Shown: one piece after another, positions 1-6,189 of the stretch
Layout of the letters: each line of letters opens with the position of its first letter
How positions within the stretch are numbered: position 1 is the first letter of the stretch
Source of the DNA: Candidatus Omnitrophota bacterium
GTDB lineage: Bacteria; Omnitrophota; Gorgyraeia; Gygaellales; Profunditerraquicolaceae
Direction of reading: 5' to 3'
DNA: 6,858 bases
Assembly: GCA_016867175.1 (NCBI GenBank)
Contig: VGKF01000049.1
Coordinates: forward strand, 1-6,858
The notes under the pieces: model-generated
Seen by the model: the letters and a program-made list of their open reading frames with translations, nothing else
Database searches by the model: none
What the model was told of the DNA's origin: nothing
Translations under genes and position numbers: made by a program

Positions 1-52
1 CAAAAATTATGTTTTTGGTAAAGATATCAGCACCTTTAAACTTATCAAACAT
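1..52 (-). CDS. Start of an unidentified gene, truncated by the window edge
   Basis: An ATG at 50-52 lies 11 nt after the tyrS stop. It is preceded by GAGGG (60-64) with a 7-nt spacer, a good ribosome-binding arrangement. The visible 17 codons read MFDKFKGADIFTKNIIF and then run off the window. The short charged start followed by the beginning of a hydrophobic stretch would suit an integral membrane protein, for example a polysaccharide flippase-like transporter. Seventeen residues cannot establish a family, and I do not assign one. The spacing suggests co-transcription with rpsA and tyrS. I am fairly sure a gene starts here and make no claim about its function. Confidence 0.6.
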   Translation of the reverse strand, partial: MFDKFKGADIFTKNIIF

Positions 53-59
53 TTCTATG

Positions 60-66
60 CCCTCTA
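60..66 (-). promoter_or_regulatory. Ribosome-binding site of the truncated gene at the left edge
   Basis: TAGAGGG overlaps the TAG stop codon of tyrS and sits 7 nt before the ATG at 50-52. Placing the site on the stop codon of the preceding gene suggests translational coupling. It is the main support for calling the edge fragment a gene. Confidence 0.55.
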
Positions 67-1230
67 GATGATAATCTTAAGGAATCTCCTCGCGCCTACC
101 TTCAGAACCCCTTTCCCGGGAGGGGTAAAATCCTCAGAGGCAACTTTAGAGCCCTCAAAGAATACTGCCCCATCCTTAACGAGCCTGCGCGCCTCATTAC
201 CGCTTTTTACCAGCCCGCTCTTAAGCAATACGGCGATGATAGTATCTTTCTTTTTCAGCTTATACTGCGCGATGTCGTGAGGGAGCTCTTTCTGGGAAAA
301 TACGCTCTCAAATTCAAGGCGCGCATCATTACTCGCTTTATCCCCGTGGTATTGCCGCACAATATCCTGCGCCAACCTTAATTTTGCCTCTTTAGGATGC
401 AAGGCCTTTACAGGCCCTAGGTCCTCATCAGTCAGGAGCGTATAATACTTGATCATCAGTTCATCGGAGATAGACATGATCTTGCCGAACACCTGCGAGG
501 GAGATTCATTGATGCCGATATAATTTCCGTATGACTTGCTCATCTTCTGGATGCCATCAGTCCCTTCTAGAAGCGGCATAGTCAATACTACCTGCGGCGC
601 CTGAGCAAAGTCTTTTTGGATATCCCTGCCTACAAGAAGATTGAATATCTGATCTGTCCCGCCTAACTCCAGGTCAGCCTCCAGCTTTACCGAATCGTAA
701 CCCTGCAACAGGGGATACATAAACTCAAGCAATGATATATTCTCATTGCTTGAAAGCCTCTTTTTAAAATCCTCCCTGGCTAACATCTGGGCGACTGTGG
801 CATGCGTAGTCAAACGTAGCATATCTAGCACCGACATCTTCTCAAACCACTCGCTGTTAAAGACTACCGTGACCTTATCCAGATCTAAGACCTTGGAGAC
901 CTGCTTTTTATAGGTAGCGGCGTTCTTGATTACCTCTTCTTTACTCAGCTGCTTCCTTAATTCAGAGCGTCCGCTAGGGTCTCCGATGCAGGCAGTAAAA
1001 TCACCAATCAGGAAAATAACTCTATGGCCCAGTTCCTGAAATTGCCGCAGCTTTCTTAAGAGCACGGTGTGCCCCAGATGGATATCAGGGGCAGTAGGGT
1101 CAAAGCCGGCCTTTATGGTAAGCGGCTTTTTATTCTTGATGCTCTGCTCTAGTTTTAGCTTGAGTTCTTTTTCTGAGATTATCTCAACGGCGCCACGCTT
1201 AATGATTTCTAGCTGACGTTCTATGTCCAT
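64..1230 (-). CDS. tyrS: Tyrosyl-tRNA synthetase
   Basis: Charges tRNA-Tyr with tyrosine using ATP, in the cytoplasm. It is a 388-residue class I synthetase of usual bacterial length. Visible signatures are the HIGH-type motif HLGH at residues 51-54 after KAGFDPTAPDI, GDPSGRS at 83-89, the tyrosine-pocket segments YPLLQGYD (172-179) and GGTDQ (190-194), and KMSKS at 229-233. The last ~60 residues look like an S4 RNA-binding domain (SGNEARRLVKDGAV, ending VGARRFLKI), which in this family contacts the tRNA. The motif style (GFDPTAPDIHLGH) fits the TyrS type 2 / TyrZ-like branch. That branch assignment is inference. ATG at 1228-1230 has AAGGAG 6 nt upstream and is 17 nt after the rpsA stop, so the two are probably co-transcribed. 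No T-box-like leader fits in that gap, so tyrosine-responsive control is not evident here. The enzyme looks intact. Confidence 0.97.
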   Translation of the reverse strand: MDIERQLEIIKRGAVEIISEKELKLKLEQSIKNKKPLTIKAGFDPTAPDIHLGHTVLLRKLRQFQELGHRVIFLIGDFTACIGDPSGRSELRKQLSKEEVIKNAATYKKQVSKVLDLDKVTVVFNSEWFEKMSVLDMLRLTTHATVAQMLAREDFKKRLSSNENISLLEFMYPLLQGYDSVKLEADLELGGTDQIFNLLVGRDIQKDFAQAPQVVLTMPLLEGTDGIQKMSKSYGNYIGINESPSQVFGKIMSISDELMIKYYTLLTDEDLGPVKALHPKEAKLRLAQDIVRQYHGDKASNDARLEFESVFSQKELPHDIAQYKLKKKDTIIAVLLKSGLVKSGNEARRLVKDGAVFFEGSKVASEDFTPPGKGVLKVGARRFLKIII

Positions 1231-1236
1231 AATCTT

Positions 1237-1242
1237 CTCCTT
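1237..1242 (-). promoter_or_regulatory. Ribosome-binding site of tyrS
   Basis: AAGGAG lies 6 nt before the tyrS ATG, in the 17-nt gap after the rpsA stop codon. It fixes the tyrS start and leaves no room for a separate promoter or terminator between the two genes, although a promoter inside the rpsA 3' end cannot be excluded. Confidence 0.75.
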
Positions 1243-1247
1243 CTACT

Positions 1248-2789
1248 TTAAACTTTAGCCGAGAGGCCGATCTTGGCCTGCTCCACATCCACTTTTATTA
1301 CCTTGACTTTTATTTTATCTGCCGGCTTAATAGTCGCGAGCATATTGCTATCTATTTCGCTGGCATAAACCAAGCCCTCCAGGTCTTCTTCTACCTTGAC
1401 GAATACCCCGAATTCAGTAATGCTGACCACCTCTACCTCTAAAGGCGTTTCCAAAGGGTATTTCTCGGCGATCTGCGGCCAGGGATTCGGCTGCAGCTGC
1501 TTTAATCCTAAGGCAATCCTGCGGTTCTTGCTATCCACGGAAAGGACCTCTACTTCAACCTTCTGTCCTTTCTTAAGCAGATCCTGGGGGTGGGCCACCC
1601 TTTTGGTCCAGGACATATCCGAGACGTGGATCATCCCCTCAAGGTTACTGTCCAGCTCTACAAAAGCACCGTACTCGGTAAAACCCCTGACCTTGCCGGC
1701 TACCCTTAAACCCTGTTGATACCTGGACTCTGCCTCAAGCCAGGGATTCTGCTCCAGCTGTTTAAGGCTTAAGGAGATCCTGCGCGAATCTTTATCTATG
1801 CTTAAGACCTGAGTCTCCAGCATATCTCCTACCGCAAACATCTCTCCGGGATTATTAATCCTCTTTGTCCAGGATATCTCGGATACATGGATCAGGCCTT
1901 CGATCCCTTTTTCTAATTCCACAAATACCCCGTAAGGAAGAATATTCACTACCTTACCCTTGAGCTTTGTCCCTACGCTATACTTAGACTCCATATCCTG
2001 CCAGGGATCGGGTAAACGCTGTTTAAGCCCCAGCGAAACCTTATTTGCCGCCTGATCCAGGCTTAAAATCACCACTTCTATCCTATCCCCTAAAGCTACT
2101 GCCTCTGAAGGATGGCTGATCTTTGACCAGGACATATCCGTAATGTGCAGCAGGCCGTCTACCCCGCCCAAGTCAATAAAGGCGCCGAAGTCGGTTATCG
2201 CCTTGACTGTGCCTGTGCAGATAGAACCTGCCTTGAGCTCATTCCAGATCTTATCCTTGGCCTCTGACTTTTCTTTCTGCATTGCCTCCCTGCGCGATAA
2301 AATAATACTGTGGCGCAGATGGTTAATCTTGACAATCTTAAACTTAAAAGTTTTTCCGATTACGTCTTTATCCAGCATATTCTTAAAGGCAGAAAGAGAG
2401 GCAGGCAAAAATCCCTCTATTCCGGTTACATCTACTAAGAATCCGCCTTTGATTTTACGCATCGGCCTTCCGGAGATCAAATCCCCCTCCTGGGCGTTCT
2501 TGACTATCTTATCCCAGCCCTGCACGCGCACTGCCTTTTCCCGGGAGAGTATGATGTTGCCGGAATCATCCTCTACTGAATCCACAAAAAAATCGAGCTC
2601 CCTGCCTACCTCAAGATCATCCTTAGAGAATTCGGCAACAGGAATAATCCCTTCCGACTTAAAACCCACATCTACCAGCACCCCCTTGGGCTTAACGGAA
2701 ATGATCCTACCCTTAGTGACTTCACCCTCTTTTATGATCTTGATACTCTGGTTGTAAAGCTCCTCCATACTGATCTTTTCTTCTGACAT
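1248..2789 (-). CDS. rpsA: 30S ribosomal protein S1, six S1 domains
   Basis: Binds mRNA and helps the 30S subunit unfold and load messages for translation initiation. The 513-residue protein is made of six OB-fold S1 domains at roughly residues 21-84, 101-167, 187-256, 272-343, 359-430 and 446-512. Domains 1 and 2 are the divergent N-terminal pair, which in E. coli S1 mediates ribosome docking. Domains 3-5 carry the typical FGAF/YGVF/YGAF, GLLH/GLIH/GMIH and ISW/MSW elements expected of RNA-binding copies. Domain 6 is more divergent (FGVFVKVEEDLEGLVYASEI). E. coli S1 is 557 residues, so this is a full six-domain form with a shorter tail. Linkers after domains 3, 4 and 5 each contain a PW motif, spaced exactly 87 residues apart. 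ATG at 2787-2789 has a strong SD. The gene heads the rpsA-tyrS unit. S1 autoregulates translation in E. coli; the AT-rich leader here is compatible with that, but this is inference. Confidence 0.97.
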   Translation of the reverse strand: MSEEKISMEELYNQSIKIIKEGEVTKGRIISVKPKGVLVDVGFKSEGIIPVAEFSKDDLEVGRELDFFVDSVEDDSGNIILSREKAVRVQGWDKIVKNAQEGDLISGRPMRKIKGGFLVDVTGIEGFLPASLSAFKNMLDKDVIGKTFKFKIVKINHLRHSIILSRREAMQKEKSEAKDKIWNELKAGSICTGTVKAITDFGAFIDLGGVDGLLHITDMSWSKISHPSEAVALGDRIEVVILSLDQAANKVSLGLKQRLPDPWQDMESKYSVGTKLKGKVVNILPYGVFVELEKGIEGLIHVSEISWTKRINNPGEMFAVGDMLETQVLSIDKDSRRISLSLKQLEQNPWLEAESRYQQGLRVAGKVRGFTEYGAFVELDSNLEGMIHVSDMSWTKRVAHPQDLLKKGQKVEVEVLSVDSKNRRIALGLKQLQPNPWPQIAEKYPLETPLEVEVVSITEFGVFVKVEEDLEGLVYASEIDSNMLATIKPADKIKVKVIKVDVEQAKIGLSAKV

Positions 2790-2794
2790 TTGAA

Positions 2795-2802
2795 TCCTCC
2801 TT
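2795..2802 (-). promoter_or_regulatory. Ribosome-binding site of rpsA
   Basis: AAGGAGGA has its GGAGG core 6 nt before the rpsA ATG, which is near-optimal spacing. This is notable because E. coli rpsA lacks a strong SD and relies on a folded leader. Here a conventional site is present, embedded in a very AT-rich leader. Confidence 0.8.
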
Positions 2803-2841
2803 AATGATTTTATTTATTTTGGTTAAATGTTTTTTAAATAA

Positions 2842-3018
2842 CTATAAACGTAAAAGAAAATACAACACCTCCTTTACAAAAAATTGAGCACCACAAGCTT
2901 TTATACAGCGAAATCCACCGAAGGGGGACGATGCCGTAATAATGCTAGTCAGGAAACAAGAAAATAAAACGATAGGTTTTAGGGCCTGCGGATTTTTATT
3001 GGAACAGTTTTCTAGCAT
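2842..3018 (-). CDS. Possible 58-residue small protein, doubtful
   Basis: The ATG at 3016-3018 overlaps the plsC stop (ATGCTAG) and opens an uninterrupted 58-codon frame ending in TAG at 2842-2844, filling most of the plsC-rpsA spacer. The predicted peptide has a polar N-terminus (MLENCSNKNPQALK), a hydrophobic stretch at about residues 16-29 (IVLFSCFLTSIITA), four cysteines (5, 21, 38, 42) and a hydrophobic end (FFVKEVLYFLLRL). It could be a small membrane protein in the plsC operon. Against this, there is no good SD (only AGG about 9 nt upstream), I recognise no family, and the length could occur by chance. The overlap with the plsC stop is the only contextual support. Confidence 0.2.
   Translation of the reverse strand: MLENCSNKNPQALKPIVLFSCFLTSIITASSPFGGFRCIKACGAQFFVKEVLYFLLRL
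2866..2876 (-). promoter_or_regulatory. Second, unusually complete SD-like element in the rpsA leader
   Basis: TAAAGGAGGTG is an 11-nt perfect complement to the canonical bacterial 16S 3' tail (CACCUCCUUUA). It lies about 76 nt upstream of the rpsA start. No ATG or GTG follows at productive spacing. A TTG follows the GGAGG core by only 2 nt and opens a 7-codon frame. Possible roles are a 30S standby or decoy site, the RBS of a tiny leader peptide with a rare start, or chance. If the 58-codon frame at 2842-3018 is translated, these bases encode Val-Lys-Glu-Val within it. Confidence 0.35.
2961..2981 (-). terminator. Weak candidate terminator after plsC
   Basis: On the minus strand TAAAAC-CTATC-GTTTTA forms a 6-bp stem with a 5-nt loop (2965-2981), followed by TTTTCTTGTTTC. 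The position, about 30 nt past the plsC stop, and the U-rich tail fit an intrinsic terminator. The stem has only one G-C pair and would be weak. If real, it would separate the proA-to-plsC unit from rpsA-tyrS. Confidence 0.2.
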
Positions 3019-3602
3019 GCAAGATGCCTGATATCGTCCATAATACGCATTGCGATATCTTCATACGGCATCCTCCCTTCTATAGAAATCTGCTTGCCGA
3101 AAGAGACAGAAATCCTTTCTCTTCGGATAACCTTGGCGTGTTTAGGCAATGCCTTCTCTGTGCCGCTGATAAAGGCGGGGATGACCGGCACTGCAAGTTT
3201 TGCTGCTAGGAATCCTATGCCTGCCTGCGGCTTATCAGGTTCTGCTTTGCTATCCTGACGGGTCCCCTCAGGAAAAAGGGCCAGGGCCCCTCCGCGCCTG
3301 ACCCTGCGCATGGCTTCCTTAAGCGCCGATTTATCAGCAGAATCTCTTTTTACCGGAAAGGCATCTACCGCAGCTATTAAACTCCCGAATAAAGGAATTC
3401 TAAAAAGACTGTCTCTGGCCATAAAATTCAAGGGCCGCCTCGAGGCAGCGCCTAAGGCCAAGGGATCCAAATAACTAGTGTGGTTGCAGGCCAGGATAAA
3501 ACCTCCGCGCTTAGGTATGTTCTCTGTTCCTTTTACTTCCATTCTAAAATATGCCTTAAAAAACGGGACAACTAATAACGCCCTTACGATACTGTAAAGC
3601 AT
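3012..3602 (-). CDS. plsC: 1-acyl-sn-glycerol-3-phosphate acyltransferase (PlsC family)
   Basis: Transfers an acyl chain to lysophosphatidic acid to give phosphatidic acid, the common phospholipid precursor, at the inner face of the cytoplasmic membrane. The 196-residue protein shows the ordered acyltransferase motifs: NHTSYLD with the catalytic HX4D pair (His41, Asp46), FPVKRD (82-87), FPEGTR (110-115) and a late VPVIPAFISGTE block. A hydrophobic, lightly basic N-terminus (about residues 4-19) probably associates with the membrane. The length is typical for short bacterial PlsC proteins. The start ATG at 3600-3602 is 1 nt after the mutase stop. GGAGG occurs 15 nt upstream, longer than ideal, so translation probably depends on coupling to the upstream gene. 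Neighbouring rpsA downstream is a common bacterial arrangement (cmk-plsC-rpsA), but no cytidylate kinase gene is present here. Acyl-donor and exact lysophospholipid preference are not readable from sequence. Confidence 0.9.
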   Translation of the reverse strand: MLYSIVRALLVVPFFKAYFRMEVKGTENIPKRGGFILACNHTSYLDPLALGAASRRPLNFMARDSLFRIPLFGSLIAAVDAFPVKRDSADKSALKEAMRRVRRGGALALFPEGTRQDSKAEPDKPQAGIGFLAAKLAVPVIPAFISGTEKALPKHAKVIRRERISVSFGKQISIEGRMPYEDIAMRIMDDIRHLAC

Positions 3603-3603
3603 C

Positions 3604-4992
3604 TTAAAGAATCAGCCTCCTGCCGAATGCCAGGAGCTTTTTAGTTTTAGCTAAGCTCTTGGATTCCGCATATACGCGCATAATCGGCTCTGTGCCTGAG
3701 CCACGAAACATAAGCCAACTCCCATCGCTACAAATAAGCTTTAATCCGTCATAGTCTTTGGTCTCAACCACCGGCTTACCCAAGATGCTCTTTATCTTCC
3801 TAAAATCTCCGGTATTGACTTTTAGGTCAGGTATCTTTAAATCTTCACGCAGATAATAATACCTGCCGAAACGTTTCTCCATCTGGGAGAGTATCTTAAT
3901 CATGGCTTTCTTGCGGCAGGCCATCATCTCAAGCAAGAGTACTCCGGCCAAAGTCCCGTCTCTCTCCGGGATATAGCCCTTAAAGCCCATGCCTCCTGCT
4001 TCCTCTCCTCCTACTAAAATATCTCTTGTATCCATGAGGTTTGAAATATATTTAAACCCTACCGGAGTCTCATATAATTTTAGGCCAAGGACACTAGTGA
4101 TATTATCCATCATATTGGTCCCTACTATGGTCTTAACCACCCCGCCTTTCATTTTTCTATCCTGAAAAAGATGCAGCGCCAACAACCCTAATATTTTCTG
4201 CGGGGGTATGAACTCCCCCTTTCCGGCGAAGGCAGCGATCCTGTCAGCGTCGCCGTCCAGCACCAGGCCCAGGTCAAAGCTTTCTTTCTTCATCTTATCT
4301 ATAGTGGGCCCCAGGTTCTCTAGCACCGGCTCAGGGCGCAGGCCGCCAAAAGAAGGATTGACCTCACGACGCAGAAACTCTAATTTTATGGAACTTCCGG
4401 CAAGCACCTGGGCAATAAAACCGTTTCCGCTGCCGTGCATAGCATCGACTAAAACTTTGAACTTTGCCTTTTTAAGTTTTTTTAAGTCAATATAGCCGCG
4501 CAGGAATTTGATATATTCCCTGGTTAAATCTGCTTTCTTAACTAGGCCTCTTCTGCCTTTATAGCTACGGGGCCTCTGTATAAGCCTCTCTACTTCATCG
4601 GTAACCTCTACCCCTGCTGCGCCTCCGGAGGCAGTTTTAATCTTTATGCCATTATACTCAGCCGGATTATGACTGGCGGTAATCATTACCCCTGAAGCAA
4701 GCTTTCTTTTGGCTACGGCAAAACTTAGGGCCGGAGTAGGTATAGCCCTATCCGAAAGGGTTACCTCTATGCCGTTTTGCGCCAAGACTTCAGCCACTGT
4801 CAAGGCGTATTTATCGGAAAGAAAACGGGTATCAAAACCTACAGCCATCTTAACCTTCTTGCCGCAGTTCTTTCGGTTATAATAATCGGCGATCGCCTTA
4901 GCTACGCGCCTGACATTAGCAAAGGTAAAGTTCTCACTGATAATACCCCTCCATCCATCGGTACCGAATTTAATCTCTGGATTAGCTTGCAT
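3604..4992 (-). CDS. Phosphoglucomutase/phosphomannomutase superfamily enzyme (alpha-D-phosphohexomutase)
   Basis: Interconverts hexose 1- and 6-phosphates through a phosphoserine and a bisphosphorylated intermediate, feeding glycogen, LPS or nucleotide-sugar synthesis. From the chosen start it is 462 residues, normal for the superfamily. Visible motifs are KFGTDGWRG (8-16), the active-site loop TASHNP with phosphoserine Ser107, the metal-binding loop DGDADR (246-251), the sugar-recognition loop GEEAGG (329-334) and the C-terminal phosphate loop RGSGTEP (430-436). I start it at ATG 4990-4992 because AAGGA sits 6 nt upstream and the protein then begins just before the conserved FGTDGWRG. An ATG at 5032-5034 would add 14 residues lying within rpe and has no family support. 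It overlaps rpe by 11 nt. The sugar loop has Ala where GEESGG/GEMSG-type enzymes have Ser. Glucose, mannose or glucosamine specificity cannot be decided from this. Confidence 0.9.
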   Translation of the reverse strand: MQANPEIKFGTDGWRGIISENFTFANVRRVAKAIADYYNRKNCGKKVKMAVGFDTRFLSDKYALTVAEVLAQNGIEVTLSDRAIPTPALSFAVAKRKLASGVMITASHNPAEYNGIKIKTASGGAAGVEVTDEVERLIQRPRSYKGRRGLVKKADLTREYIKFLRGYIDLKKLKKAKFKVLVDAMHGSGNGFIAQVLAGSSIKLEFLRREVNPSFGGLRPEPVLENLGPTIDKMKKESFDLGLVLDGDADRIAAFAGKGEFIPPQKILGLLALHLFQDRKMKGGVVKTIVGTNMMDNITSVLGLKLYETPVGFKYISNLMDTRDILVGGEEAGGMGFKGYIPERDGTLAGVLLLEMMACRKKAMIKILSQMEKRFGRYYYLREDLKIPDLKVNTGDFRKIKSILGKPVVETKDYDGLKLICSDGSWLMFRGSGTEPIMRVYAESKSLAKTKKLLAFGRRLIL

Positions 4993-5626
4993 TTCTGATC
5001 CTTTCAATCGCCTGCTTCCTATCCTTTGCCCCAAAGATATATGAGCCTGCTGCCAGTATGTTAACCCCCGCCTTGATCAGGGCTCCTGCCACCTTATCAT
5101 TCACTCCCCCGTCTACTGAGATCTCGCCCTTAAATTCAGAGCGCAGCCTTTTTATCTTAGGCAGCACCTCAGGGATAAATTCCTGGCCACCGAATCCTGG
5201 ATTAACCGACATCACCAGGATAAAATCTACTAACTTTAATACGCCTTTAATTTTTGAAAATGGAGTAGGTGGATTGATGGAAACCCCAAACTTCACCCCT
5301 TGCTTACTTAATTTTTTCTTTAAACGCTCTAAGGTTGATCTGGAAACAGTCTCGATGTGCACGGTGATCATGTCGCTTCCTGCCTTGATAAAGCTATCCA
5401 CGAACTTCTCAGGACTCTCTATCATCAAGTGCACATCCAAAGGTAACCTCGTGATTCTGCGGATAGACTTGACTACTGCCGGGCCAATAGTAATATTGGG
5501 GACAAAATGCCCGTCCATCACATCGATATGCAGCATATCTGCCCCTAAGCGCTCTACAGATTTTATCTCTCTATCCAAGCAGCTAAAATCAGCGGAAAGT
5601 ATGGAAGGTGCAATTTTAATCTTCAT
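4982..5626 (-). CDS. rpe: Ribulose-phosphate 3-epimerase
   Basis: Interconverts D-ribulose 5-phosphate and D-xylulose 5-phosphate in the pentose phosphate or Calvin pathways, in the cytoplasm. It is a metal-dependent TIM-barrel enzyme of 214 residues, typical for the family. Recognisable segments are APSILSADF (6-14), HIDVMDGHFVPN with metal ligands His33 and Asp35, DVHLMI with His66, the phosphate-binding turn MSVNPGFGGQ (139-148) and VDGGV with catalytic Asp172. The usual NPATP motif reads NPPTP (118-122), a mild variation. ATG at 5624-5626 overlaps the nadD stop as ATGA. GAGG lies 8 nt upstream. All catalytic positions I can align are present. The protein could only be confused with related epimerases such as allulose-6-phosphate 3-epimerase, which is less likely given the close match to Rpe motifs. 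Confidence 0.95.
   Translation of the reverse strand: MKIKIAPSILSADFSCLDREIKSVERLGADMLHIDVMDGHFVPNITIGPAVVKSIRRITRLPLDVHLMIESPEKFVDSFIKAGSDMITVHIETVSRSTLERLKKKLSKQGVKFGVSINPPTPFSKIKGVLKLVDFILVMSVNPGFGGQEFIPEVLPKIKRLRSEFKGEISVDGGVNDKVAGALIKAGVNILAAGSYIFGAKDRKQAIERIRNAS
4999..5004 (-). promoter_or_regulatory. Ribosome-binding site deciding the mutase start
   Basis: AAAGGA inside the 3' end of rpe lies 6 nt before the ATG at 4990-4992. It supports that start over the ATG 42 nt further upstream, and implies translational coupling with rpe. Confidence 0.6.
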
Positions 5627-6189
5627 CGGTATAACCTCTTTTTATTGATATAGCTCATTACCGCATCAGGGACCAGATAACGGAAAGATTTGTTTTCTTT
5701 TATGCAGGCGCGTACTTCAAATGCCGATATATCCACTGCGCGTATGGCAACCGTTGAGATATAAGAAGGTATCTCCTCTAGCGGATAGCCTGGCCTGGTA
5801 GCCACCACAAACTTTACCATCTTGATAATCTCGGATAAATCCTTCCAGTCATTCAAATATTTAAGCAGGTCTGAGCCTGTGATAAAATAGAGCTCATCCT
5901 TGGGGTATCTATTTTTAAATTCCCGCAGCGTATCTATGGTGTAAGACCTGCCGTCCCTTTTTATCTCGATATCCGAGAGCGAAAAATATCTGTTCGCCTT
6001 TATGGCAAGCCTGACCATATTATAGCGGTGGCAAGCCGCAACGATATCCAGGTTATCTTTATGCGGAGGAAGGTAGGCAGGGACAAATATAACCTTATCT
6101 AGGCTTAGCTTCTCCCTGATCTCTTCGGCTAAGATAAGATGGCCTATATGCACGGGGTTAAAGGTCCCTCCTAATATGCCTATCCTCAT
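5623..6189 (-). CDS. nadD: Nicotinate-nucleotide adenylyltransferase
   Basis: Adenylates nicotinate mononucleotide with ATP to form deamido-NAD, the penultimate step of NAD synthesis. The 188-residue protein has the nucleotidyltransferase signature GGTFNPVHIGHL at 7-18 (HxGH = His14 to His17), VPAYLPPHK around 37-44, RSYTIDTL, and FITGSD followed by the W of LNDWK. The C-terminal FRYLVPDAVMSYI matches NadD. The ISSTxxR-type nucleotide-binding motif reads ISAFEVR (154-160), which is atypical though the first Ser and the Arg remain. ATG at 6187-6189 overlaps the proA stop (ATGA), and AGGTGAGG lies just upstream. proA-nadD adjacency is common in bacteria and is often followed by rsfS. Here rpe follows instead. 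The family call is firm. The motif variation does not by itself indicate loss of function. Confidence 0.95.
   Translation of the reverse strand: MRIGILGGTFNPVHIGHLILAEEIREKLSLDKVIFVPAYLPPHKDNLDIVAACHRYNMVRLAIKANRYFSLSDIEIKRDGRSYTIDTLREFKNRYPKDELYFITGSDLLKYLNDWKDLSEIIKMVKFVVATRPGYPLEEIPSYISTVAIRAVDISAFEVRACIKENKSFRYLVPDAVMSYINKKRLYR

Larger units (their letters stand above)
2790..3011 (-). other. plsC-rpsA spacer and rpsA leader
   Basis: This 222-nt stretch is the only non-genic gap longer than 20 nt in the window. The rpsA-proximal 70 nt is extremely AT-rich, as expected for an unstructured S1/30S landing region. It contains the rpsA SD, the upstream SD-like element, the weak hairpin and the doubtful small ORF. 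I found no convincing sigma-70 promoter. A TATAAA at 2900-2905 preceded by TG lacks a recognisable -35 at 16-18 nt. Whether rpsA has its own promoter here or depends on read-through from plsC cannot be settled by reading. Confidence 0.6.

Noticed and set aside
107..126. GC-rich inverted repeat ACCCCT/AGGGGT near the 3' end of tyrS as a terminator.
   Set aside because: It is inside the coding sequence, more than 40 nt before the stop, and no U-tract follows on the minus strand. It encodes the TPPGKGV segment.
2143..2757. A 204-codon open frame on the plus strand opposite rpsA.
   Set aside because: It is antisense to a certain gene, has Ser/Pro/Thr-rich composition typical of reverse-complemented coding sequence, and shows no recognisable motif.
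2866..2876. Plus-strand CACCTCCTTTA as the remnant 3' end of a 16S rRNA gene.
   Set aside because: The bases before it do not resemble the conserved GGCTGGAT or any other 16S sequence, so only the short tail matches.
2900..2905. TATAAA on the minus strand as a -10 box for rpsA.
   Set aside because: The hexamer at 17-nt spacing is TCCCCC and no alternative spacing gives a TTGACA-like -35. In AT-rich sequence the match alone is weak.
4993..5034. Upstream start for the phosphohexomutase adding 14 residues.
   Set aside because: The extension lies within rpe coding sequence and precedes no conserved element. The ATG at 4990-4992 has a well-spaced AAGGA.
5058..5648. A 196-codon open frame on the plus strand opposite rpe.
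   Set aside because: It lies fully antisense to rpe, whose motifs are all intact. The translated product resembles no family, and the frame is a by-product of rpe codon usage.
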